The translations under genes were made by a program, and so were the position numbers. Positions 6,811 through 13,675 of a stretch of 22,359 bases of DNA are shown here, one piece after another (position 1 is the stretch's first letter; the number at the start of each line of letters is the position of its first letter). The notes below the pieces were generated by a model. The model made no database searches and was not told the DNA's origin. It saw only the letters and a program-made list of their open reading frames with translations. Source of the stretch: Treponema sp. (GTDB lineage: Bacteria; Spirochaetota; Spirochaetia; Treponematales; Breznakiellaceae); the NCBI GenBank assembly GCA_031281925.1, contig JAITES010000272.1, positions 1-22,359 of the forward strand, in the 5' to 3' direction.

Positions 6811-7562
6811 GAGGCCATCCCCTTCTCCAGATATTCGGCAATTTCGGCGTCTGAATGTATCTGCTCTCTGGAAAGTTTCAGGAAAATATTCCCATTCCTG
6901 ATCATCAGGATGGTATCGGCAAGGGTCTTTATTATTCCCACATTATGGCTGACAAAAATGATGGTATGCTTCGCATCCTGTCTCTCCCGTACCAGCCGTA
7001 CCAGCCGCTGGGAGGCGCTTTCGTCAAGAGATTCGGTCCATTCGTCGAGGAAGAGAAGTTCCGGCCTGCAGAGCATGGCCCTGGCAAAGGCGATAAGTTT
7101 CTGCTCTCCCATGGAAAGGTTTGAAGGCCGAATTCCCAGTTCCCGCCGGTAACCGGCTTCTTCCACCACCGCCTTGATCCGCGCTTCCCGTTCGTTTTTT
7201 GACATGGAAGGAAAATGGATCCGCAGGGGCAGTTCAAGAATCTGGTAGAGGCTCTGGTTTGCCCAGAGGGCCGAATCCTGAAACACCACGGCGCTTTCCT
7301 GCCGGAATACCAGATTCTCTTTCCTGTTCATCAGGTGAATGTCCTTGCCCCTGAACAGAACCGCGCCCCTGGAGGGAACAAGAAGCCCCGCGGAAAGCTT
7401 GAGCACGGTACTCTTGCCTCCCCCGGAAGGGCCTACCAGCGCGGTCGTCTTTCCTGTGGCATAGCGGTGGGAAAAATCCTTGATCAGTTCCTTGCCCTGG
7501 GCATAAAAACCGATGTTGTTCAACTCCAGTATACTTTCAGTCTGACTCTCTTCATCCGCCAT
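6807..7562 (-). CDS. mlaF: ABC transporter ATPase of the MCE system
   Basis: A 251-residue cytoplasmic ATPase that powers lipid transport with the adjacent permease. The motifs are complete: Walker A GPSGGGKST (44-52), Q-loop Gln95 (VVFQDSALW), signature LSMGEQ (149-154, a variant of LSGGQ), Walker B LLFLDE (169-174), D-loop SLDE and switch His206. Walker B is followed by WTESLD rather than the usual PTSGLD. It lies 11 bp downstream of the permease gene and overlaps the MCE gene by four bases. Confidence 0.92.
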   Translation of the reverse strand: MADEESQTESILELNNIGFYAQGKELIKDFSHRYATGKTTALVGPSGGGKSTVLKLSAGLLVPSRGAVLFRGKDIHLMNRKENLVFRQESAVVFQDSALWANQSLYQILELPLRIHFPSMSKNEREARIKAVVEEAGYRRELGIRPSNLSMGEQKLIAFARAMLCRPELLFLDEWTESLDESASQRLVRLVRERQDAKHTIIFVSHNVGIIKTLADTILMIRNGNIFLKLSREQIHSDAEIAEYLEKGMAS

Positions 7563-7573
7563 ATCTTTCCTGC

Positions 7574-8341
7574 CTACGCAACCATGTAATACACAGCCGA
7601 AAAAATTATATCCACCAGGATACAGCCTGCAAAGGCGCCTCCTACCGAGCGGAGCCCCGCGACGGGGATCTCGGTGCTGGAACGTTCAACATTAAAACCG
7701 TTGTAAACCGCCACCGTAGAGATGATCATCCCGAAGGCGATGCTTTTTACAAGGGAAAGCACCACATCGGCAAGACTCAGGGCGCCCAGCAGATTGCCAA
7801 AATAGATCTCCGGCGCCATGGTATAGAAGAGCTGAGCGACAAGAAAGGAACCGGCCAGGCCGAAGAGGGAAAAATAGATGTTGAGCAGAAAGAGGGAAAT
7901 GGTTACCCCCAAAAAACGCGGAACGGCCAGATGTTCGATTGGATCTACGCCTACGGAGATATAGGCTTCCACCTCATGGGAAATCACCATGCTGGCCATC
8001 TCGGTGGCAATCGCCGTTGCCGAACGCGCTATGATGATGAAGGCGGTCAAAAGGGGCCCCAGTTCCCGGGTGATAATAATCACAAGCAGGATATAGATAT
8101 AGTGTTCCTGGGAGATCTGGGAGAGGAAGGGAATGCCGATGATATTTACCGCGGCCCCGATTCCCAGGGCCAGCATGGAAGACACGCTGAGAGCCTCAAC
8201 AAAGGTAAAGAGGATCTGCATGATAAGGATCTTGTAAGAGGCCTGTCCCCGGGAAATAAAAGCCCAGACTCCCTTTAGAATACGGGCAAAAAACCCCAGA
8301 GGATAAAAGAAATTGGAGAACAAGAGCTGCGCCTTCATCAT
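7574..8341 (-). CDS. mlaE: MlaE-family lipid ABC transporter permease
   Basis: A 255-residue inner-membrane protein with about five or six hydrophobic segments. The family core RELGPLLTAFIIIARSATAIATEMASM (about 92-118) and the following VEAYISVGVDPIEHLAVPRFLG are diagnostic of the MlaE/TrnaE permeases that sit under an MCE ring. It is the first gene of the operon permease-ATPase-MCE-lipoprotein and is divergent from a hybrid histidine kinase. The start could be ATG 8341 or the adjacent ATG 8338; GCGGGAA serves as a modest ribosome binding site. There is no STAS-domain (MlaB) partner in the operon. Confidence 0.92.
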   Translation of the reverse strand: MMKAQLLFSNFFYPLGFFARILKGVWAFISRGQASYKILIMQILFTFVEALSVSSMLALGIGAAVNIIGIPFLSQISQEHYIYILLVIIITRELGPLLTAFIIIARSATAIATEMASMVISHEVEAYISVGVDPIEHLAVPRFLGVTISLFLLNIYFSLFGLAGSFLVAQLFYTMAPEIYFGNLLGALSLADVVLSLVKSIAFGMIISTVAVYNGFNVERSSTEIPVAGLRSVGGAFAGCILVDIIFSAVYYMVA

Positions 8342-8405
8342 TTCCCGCTTATAACATCATACCATATCGGTATACTTTTTGCCTATTTCCTGTTATACTA
8401 TATTG
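8342..8405. promoter_or_regulatory. Divergent promoter region between mlaE and the hybrid kinase
   Basis: This short AT-rich spacer separates two divergent genes. It contains the inverted repeat ATACC-ATATC-GGTAT (8359-8373), which could be an operator. It also has two copies of TATACT at 8371-8376 and 8394-8399; the second is a good -10 box six bases before the GTG at 8406. On the minus strand TATGAT (8356-8361) is a possible -10 for mlaE. No convincing -35 boxes were seen. Confidence 0.35.
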
Positions 8406-10892
8406 GTGGAGCAAGATACTTGCGGCGGGCACGGCCAGGATATACTCAAAAAGCGGCTTCAACAGCAGGAATTTTTATCTGCCATCTCGCAAAGCTTTGT
8501 TTCCTCGGACGAAATGGGCACACTGATCAACAATGCCCTGATGATGACCGGCATGTTCATGATGGCAAGCCGGGTGCTGGTGGGCAGGCTGGACGGGAAA
8601 ACACACCGAATCAACTTTGAATACGAATGGTGCAATTTTCTTCAGAATACTGCCAAAGCCGCCCCGCGTTCCTTTGACTTTGTCAGGGGAGATCTTTCGT
8701 ACGATACCTATATCACCCGCGGGGATGTCTTTATTGCCTGCGCCGATACCGGCACAGATCCCGGCATAAGCCCCCGCATACTGGAGCGGGGGGCAAAGGC
8801 TTTTATTTCCGCACCTATCTTTGTCTACAACGATTTCTGGGGGCTGCTCACCGTTGACGATTGCCAGAAAAACCGGGACTGGGATGAAGAGGATATCCAG
8901 ATCCTCCGCCTTGTTTCCAGCGCCCTGGCAAATCTTGTGGCCCGCTGCCAGACCGAAGAAGAACTCCGCCGGATGAGTTCCATCGTCAACGCTTCCCCCT
9001 ACTATATTGCATGGCAGTCCACGGAGGGGGAATTCAAGTACCTCAATCAGGGCGCCCAGGATATAACCGGTTACAGCAAAAACGAACTCCTGGAAAGCGG
9101 GCCGGGCATCCTCTTTAGTGAAGAGATCTACAGAAAAATAGTGGAACACTATAACAAAATCATTCTGGACAAGGGACTCAACGAAGTGAATCTTCCCATC
9201 CGCCGCAAGGATGGGGAAGAGCGGATGCTCTCCTTTTCCGGTTTTACGACAGATGCAAAAAAGCAGGGTTTTGCCGTCATCGCTCTGGATATTACCGAAA
9301 AACTCAAGCTTGAAAGGGAACTGATAGCGGCCAAGGAACAGGCGGAACAGTCCAACCAGGCGAAGACCGATTTTCTGTCCCGGATGAGCCACGAGATGCG
9401 TACCCCCCTGAATGCGATCATCGGCATGAGCACCATCGCGGGAAACAGCAAGGATATGGATCGAATCCGCTACTGTCTATCCAAAGTCAACGATGCGTCG
9501 GTACACCTTCTGGGAGTGATCAATGATATCCTCGATATGTCAAAGATCGAGGCGGGAAAATTTGAGCTTTCCTGTGCGGAATTTGACTTTGAACGGATGC
9601 TTAGAAAGTTAAGCGCGGTCATGGAATTCAAATTCAATGAAAAGAAACAGAATTTTGTGGTGAGGATTGACCGGGAAGTTCCGATGAGGATCATCGGGGA
9701 CGAGCAGCGGATCTCCCAGATACTCACCAACCTGATAGCCAACGCGGTTAAATTCACCCCGGAAGAGGGAAGCATAACCCTCAAAATCAAGAAAATCGCC
9801 ACGGAAGGGCTGCGGCATACTCTGCGTTTTGATATTATTGATACGGGCATCGGCATCTCGGAAGAACAGAAAGGCCGGCTTTTTAATCTCTTTGAACAGG
9901 CGGACGGAACCATTGCCCGCAGGTACGGAGGAACGGGGCTCGGCCTGGCTATTTCCAAACGTTTTGTTGAACTCATGGAAGGCCGGATCTGGGTGGAAAG
10001 TGAACCGGGCAAGGGTTCCGATTTTATCTTTGAGATCGTGGTAAAGGCAGGGAAGCAGTTTCATCTGCCGCGTGAAACCGCCAGGTGGGAGGAACTCCGT
10101 ATCCTTGTGGCGGATGACTCTCCGGATGTGCTGGAATACTTCAGGGAATATGCCGATTACATGAAGATCCACTGCGAAACCGCGGGTGACGGGGATGAAG
10201 CGGTAAAACTCATGGAGACGGCCGGAGAGATTCCCTATGACATTGTCTTTGCCGACTGGCGCATGCCCAGGATGAACGGGATTGAACTTACCAGGGAGAT
10301 AAAAAGCAGATACGGGGACCAGGTAATAGTGATTCTTATCTCTGCCAGCGAATGGTCTACCATCGCCGATGATGCCGAAAAAGCGGGGGTGGACGGCTTT
10401 ATACCAAAGCCCCTCTTCTACAGTTCCCTGACGGATTGCATCAATAACCAGCTGTCCCACATCAAAAAGGAAATCCCGAAGCCTGAACCGGATAACAACG
10501 AAAACATTTTTGCAGGAAAAACCATCCTCCTTGCCGAAGATGTGGAGATAAACCGGGAGATTATTTATTCCCTGCTGGAAGATACCGGAATACAGATAGA
10601 GTCCGCGGAAAACGGCAGGGTGGCCATCGAAAAATTCAAAGAGAATCCGCAGCATTACAAACTCATCCTGATGGATATACACATGCCGGAGATGGACGGC
10701 TACGAGGCTACCCGGAAGATTCGCTTACTCCCCTGCCCGGAGGCAAAGTCCATTCCCATCATGGCCATGACCGCCAATGTCTTTAAGGAAGATGTGGAAC
10801 GCTGCCTTGCCGCGGGGATGAACGACCACCTGGGAAAACCGGTTGACCTGGAAGAATTGATAAAACGCCTGAAAAAATACCTGCTCCAATAG
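8406..10892 (+). CDS. Soluble hybrid sensor histidine kinase (GAF-PAS-HisKA-HATPase-REC-REC)
   Basis: Read from GTG 8406 this is an 828-residue cytoplasmic phosphorelay protein without membrane segments. In order: a GAF-like domain (about 20-180, GAKAFISAPIFVYNDFWGLLTVDD), a PAS domain (about 190-300, WQSTEGEFKYLNQGAQDITGYSKNELL), HisKA with phospho-acceptor His329 (SHEMRTPLNAIIGM), and HATPase with N-box NLIANAVKF, DTGIGI and GGTGLGLAISK. Two receivers follow: one with Asp617 (VFADWRMPRMNG, Lys668) and one with Asp757 (LMDIHMPEMDGYEATRKIR). There is no DNA-binding or HPt domain, so the output partner is elsewhere. The start is uncertain: the frame is open from TTG 8379 and no Shine-Dalgarno sequence is visible. 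GTG 8406 lies 6 nt after a TATACT box, which fits a leaderless mRNA. It is divergent from the lipid-transport operon and may or may not control it. Confidence 0.93.
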   Translation: MEQDTCGGHGQDILKKRLQQQEFLSAISQSFVSSDEMGTLINNALMMTGMFMMASRVLVGRLDGKTHRINFEYEWCNFLQNTAKAAPRSFDFVRGDLSYDTYITRGDVFIACADTGTDPGISPRILERGAKAFISAPIFVYNDFWGLLTVDDCQKNRDWDEEDIQILRLVSSALANLVARCQTEEELRRMSSIVNASPYYIAWQSTEGEFKYLNQGAQDITGYSKNELLESGPGILFSEEIYRKIVEHYNKIILDKGLNEVNLPIRRKDGEERMLSFSGFTTDAKKQGFAVIALDITEKLKLERELIAAKEQAEQSNQAKTDFLSRMSHEMRTPLNAIIGMSTIAGNSKDMDRIRYCLSKVNDASVHLLGVINDILDMSKIEAGKFELSCAEFDFERMLRKLSAVMEFKFNEKKQNFVVRIDREVPMRIIGDEQRISQILTNLIANAVKFTPEEGSITLKIKKIATEGLRHTLRFDIIDTGIGISEEQKGRLFNLFEQADGTIARRYGGTGLGLAISKRFVELMEGRIWVESEPGKGSDFIFEIVVKAGKQFHLPRETARWEELRILVADDSPDVLEYFREYADYMKIHCETAGDGDEAVKLMETAGEIPYDIVFADWRMPRMNGIELTREIKSRYGDQVIVILISASEWSTIADDAEKAGVDGFIPKPLFYSSLTDCINNQLSHIKKEIPKPEPDNNENIFAGKTILLAEDVEINREIIYSLLEDTGIQIESAENGRVAIEKFKENPQHYKLILMDIHMPEMDGYEATRKIRLLPCPEAKSIPIMAMTANVFKEDVERCLAAGMNDHLGKPVDLEELIKRLKKYLLQ

Positions 10893-10897
10893 AGCCG

Positions 10898-10924
10898 GTC
10901 CGCGCAGTAAGCGGCTTTACGGAC
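10898..10924. terminator. Interrupted stem-loop between convergent genes
   Basis: In the 37-bp gap between the convergent hybrid kinase and argH genes, GTCC (10898-10901) pairs with GGAC (10921-10924) and GTAA (10907-10910) with TTAC (10917-10920), with one side bulged. There is no T tract. It could act as a shared bidirectional 3'-end structure, but this is weak. Confidence 0.3.
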
Positions 10925-10929
10925 AGACG

Positions 10930-12372
10930 CTATATGCGGCCGCGGAGAACGTCAATCTGGCGCCGGACTTCAGCGGGGGCAGGTCCTCCGGGGAGGCTGC
11001 GGGCCCTGACGCAGTTTATGGGCTCCAGGGCCCTGTAGATATCATTCTCAAAGAGAGCGGAACGGGCTTTAAGCTGTTCAAGGCTCCGATCTCCAATACG
11101 TTTCTGCCCTGCTTCTATGCAATCCCTCACGATAAGGGCCGCGGTTTCATGAGCCTTGCGGAAAGGCATGCCCTTGCGTACCAGGTACTCGGCGGCGTCG
11201 GTGGCCTCAAGGAAGCCTCCGATACAGGCGGCCGCCATTCTTTTGACATTGAAGCGGGCGCTTCCCATCATCCCCCGGAACATGCGCAGGCAGTTCCTTA
11301 CCGTGTCCAGGCTGTCGAAAAGGGCTTCCTTGTCCTCCTGCAGATCCTTGTCATAGGCATAGGGGAGGCCCTTGAGCAGGCTGAGCAGGGTCATGAGGTT
11401 GCCGGCGGTTCTGGCCTGTTTGCCGCGGATCAATTCGGCAAAATCGGGATTCTTCTTCTGGGGCATGATCGAAGAACCCGTGCTCCAGCTTTCCGCCAGA
11501 TCGATAAAACCGAATTCCTCGCTGGCCCAGATGACAATATCCTCGCAGAAACGGGAAAGATGGGTGGCGATGATTGCACAGTCCGCGGCCAGCTCTATGG
11601 CAAAATCCCTGTCCGCCACGCTGTCCATGGAGTTGAGCGTAGGCCGGGCAAAGCCGAGGGAGCGGGCCGTCTCCTCCCTGTCCAGGGGGAGGCCCGAACC
11701 GGCCAGGGCGCCGGAACCCAGAGGGCACTCGTCCAGGCGTTTGCGGGCATCGGCAAGGCGGGAAGAATCCCGTTCAAGACCCGAAGCCCAGGCGCAGATC
11801 CAGTGCCCCAGAGTTACAGGCTGGGCCCGCTGCAGGTGGGTGTAGCCGGGCATCACCGTTTCCGTGTGGGCTTCCGCCAGATCCAGCAGAACCCGCAGGG
11901 TTTCCGCGGTTTCATCCCGGATCGACGCAAGGGCCCGTTTAAGGTACAGGCGGAAGTCCAGGGCCACCTGATCGTTCCGGCTCCTCCCGGCATGAACCAT
12001 GCGGCCGGCATCCCCCAGGCGCCGTGTAAGCAGGGCTTCGATAAAAGAATGAATGTCCTCGTCTTCCCCGCCTACATCAAGTTTCCCGGCAGCCAGTTCC
12101 TCCGCAATGCGGGCCAGTTCCCCGTCCAGAAGAGCGGCGGTTCCGGCAGGGATGATCCCCTGCTTGCCAAGCATCATCACATGGCTTCTGCTCCCCTCAA
12201 TGTCGTCAAAAACAAGCCGCCGGTCTACCCGTATCGAGGCCTGAAACGCAAAGGCTTCCGCTTCAGGCTTTTCCGCCAAACGCCCTGCCCAGAGCACGGA
12301 GGATTCCCCCCTTCCCCCCGGAGGGGGCGCGGCGGAAGGCGAAGATTCACTCAATGTTTTGTCCCTTTCCAT
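10930..12372 (-). CDS. argH: Argininosuccinate lyase
   Basis: It catalyses the last step of arginine synthesis, cleaving argininosuccinate to arginine and fumarate. The 480-residue protein starts at ATG 12370-12372; the open frame extends to 12549 but would overlap argG. Family motifs are HAGRSRNDQV (127-136), GYTHLQRAQP (176-185) and the signature GSSIMPQKKNPD (299-310) with the flexible catalytic-loop serine. The N-terminal LWAGRL replaces the common LWGGRF, after a low-complexity Ser/Pro/Gly-rich leader (residues 8-22) not usual in the family. The gene starts 10 bp after the argG stop with no Shine-Dalgarno sequence in the AT-rich gap, so translational coupling to argG is likely. It is the last gene of the arginine operon. 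Confidence 0.95.
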   Translation of the reverse strand: MERDKTLSESSPSAAPPPGGRGESSVLWAGRLAEKPEAEAFAFQASIRVDRRLVFDDIEGSRSHVMMLGKQGIIPAGTAALLDGELARIAEELAAGKLDVGGEDEDIHSFIEALLTRRLGDAGRMVHAGRSRNDQVALDFRLYLKRALASIRDETAETLRVLLDLAEAHTETVMPGYTHLQRAQPVTLGHWICAWASGLERDSSRLADARKRLDECPLGSGALAGSGLPLDREETARSLGFARPTLNSMDSVADRDFAIELAADCAIIATHLSRFCEDIVIWASEEFGFIDLAESWSTGSSIMPQKKNPDFAELIRGKQARTAGNLMTLLSLLKGLPYAYDKDLQEDKEALFDSLDTVRNCLRMFRGMMGSARFNVKRMAAACIGGFLEATDAAEYLVRKGMPFRKAHETAALIVRDCIEAGQKRIGDRSLEQLKARSALFENDIYRALEPINCVRARSLPGGPAPAEVRRQIDVLRGRI

Positions 12373-12382
12373 TTTATAATTA

Positions 12383-13675
12383 TTATTCTTTCCCGTTGCC
12401 ATTCTTTGCCGGCCGGCCGCGTTTCTTCTTCCCTTCGGCCCCGGCAGATTTTGGCGCGGCTTTTGGGGCGGCGGATTTCTTGCCGGCCATGAGCGCGCGT
12501 ACCAGGGTGGGCAGCCCGTAGAGTCTGATAAAGCCGCGGGCGTCGGCATGGTCGTAGAGTTCGCCGGTGGTAAAGCTGGCGATGCTGGCGTTGTAGAGGG
12601 AATACGGACTTTCCGCGCCTGCGGAACTGATTGAGCCCTTGTAGAGTTTTACTCTTACCTTCCCGCTCACGGTTTTCTGGGTTTCCTCAACGAAGGCGGA
12701 GAGGGCTTCCCGAATCGGGCTGAACCAGAGGCCGCCGTAAATTATCTCTCCCATCTTCTGGGCTACAAGCTGCTTGAAGGCATAGCTCTGCCGGTCAAGG
12801 CAGATGTGCTCCAGTTCCTGATGCGCATAGTACAGGATGCTGCCTCCGGGGGTTTCGTAGACTCCGCGGCTCTTCATGCCCACTACCCGGTTTTCCACGA
12901 GGTCTGCAATGCCGACGCCGTGAGCGCCGCCTGTTTTATTGAGGCGCTGTATCAGGCTTACGCCGTCCATCCTGACGCCGTTCAACGCGACGGGAATGCC
13001 TTTTTCAAATTCGATCTCCACATACTCCGCCTTGTTGGGGGCCTTCTCGGGGGGCACCGACATCTGGAGCATGTTACCCAGATCCGGTTCGACTGAAGGA
13101 TCTTCAAGCTCAAGACCCTCGTGGCTTATGTGCCAGAGATTATCGTCCCTGCTGTAGGACTGCTTCTTCTTCATGGGCACAGCTATGTGCCGTTTTTGAA
13201 GGTACTCAATTTCCTCTTCCCGGCTTTTTATATCCCAGCTGCGCCAGGGCGCGATGATTTCCAAATCCGGCGCAAAGGCCATGATCCCCAGATCAAAGCG
13301 CACCTGATCGTTTCCCTTGCCGGTGGCGCCGTGGGCTATGGCGTAGGCCTTTTCCCTGCGGGCATAGTCCACCAGAACCTTTGCGATGAGAGGCCTTGCG
13401 GTGGAGGTACCCAGAAGGTACTTGTCTTCGTAAACGGCGCCTGCCTTGAGCGCGGGCCACACATAGTTTTCCACATACTCTTTTTTTGCATCCGCCACAT
13501 AACAGGCGGCGGCTCCTGTATCCAGGGCCCTCTGCCTGATATTTTCCCAGTCCGCCTCCTGACCCACATCAACACAGACCGCGACAATATCGCTGTCATG
13601 GTTTTCCCTGAGCCAGGGGATGATCACCGTGGTGTCGAGCCCTCCCGAATAAGCCAATACGATCTTCTTCTTCAT
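12383..13675 (-). CDS. argG: Argininosuccinate synthase with basic AT-hook-like tail
   Basis: It joins citrulline and aspartate using ATP. The 430-residue protein has the ATP-binding P-loop at the start (AYSGGLDTT, 9-17), LLGTSTARPLIAK, the AHGATGKGNDQVRF motif, GGAHGVGIADLVENRVVGMKSRGVYETPGG and RVKLYKGS. Family members are usually close to 400 residues. Here residues 396-430 form an extra Lys/Ala/Pro-rich tail ending in KKKRGRPAKNGNGKE, which contains the RGRP core (419-422) of an AT-hook DNA-binding motif. The catalytic part looks intact. The ATG overlaps the stop of the upstream histidine kinase gene by four bases (ATGA), so the two are translationally coupled. argH follows after 10 bp. 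Confidence 0.96.
   Translation of the reverse strand: MKKKIVLAYSGGLDTTVIIPWLRENHDSDIVAVCVDVGQEADWENIRQRALDTGAAACYVADAKKEYVENYVWPALKAGAVYEDKYLLGTSTARPLIAKVLVDYARREKAYAIAHGATGKGNDQVRFDLGIMAFAPDLEIIAPWRSWDIKSREEEIEYLQKRHIAVPMKKKQSYSRDDNLWHISHEGLELEDPSVEPDLGNMLQMSVPPEKAPNKAEYVEIEFEKGIPVALNGVRMDGVSLIQRLNKTGGAHGVGIADLVENRVVGMKSRGVYETPGGSILYYAHQELEHICLDRQSYAFKQLVAQKMGEIIYGGLWFSPIREALSAFVEETQKTVSGKVRVKLYKGSISSAGAESPYSLYNASIASFTTGELYDHADARGFIRLYGLPTLVRALMAGKKSAAPKAAPKSAGAEGKKKRGRPAKNGNGKE

Noticed and set aside
9609..10682. 357-codon minus-strand open frame inside the hybrid kinase
   Set aside because: The plus strand has a continuous kinase/receiver domain series here; the antisense product has no motifs.
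11149..12492. 447-codon plus-strand open frame opposite argH
   Set aside because: Antisense to a highly conserved enzyme with its signature motif; a shadow of codon bias.
12373..12549. Upstream extension of the argH frame
   Set aside because: It would overlap the argG 3' end by more than 160 bases, and the added residues match nothing in the argininosuccinate lyase N-terminus.
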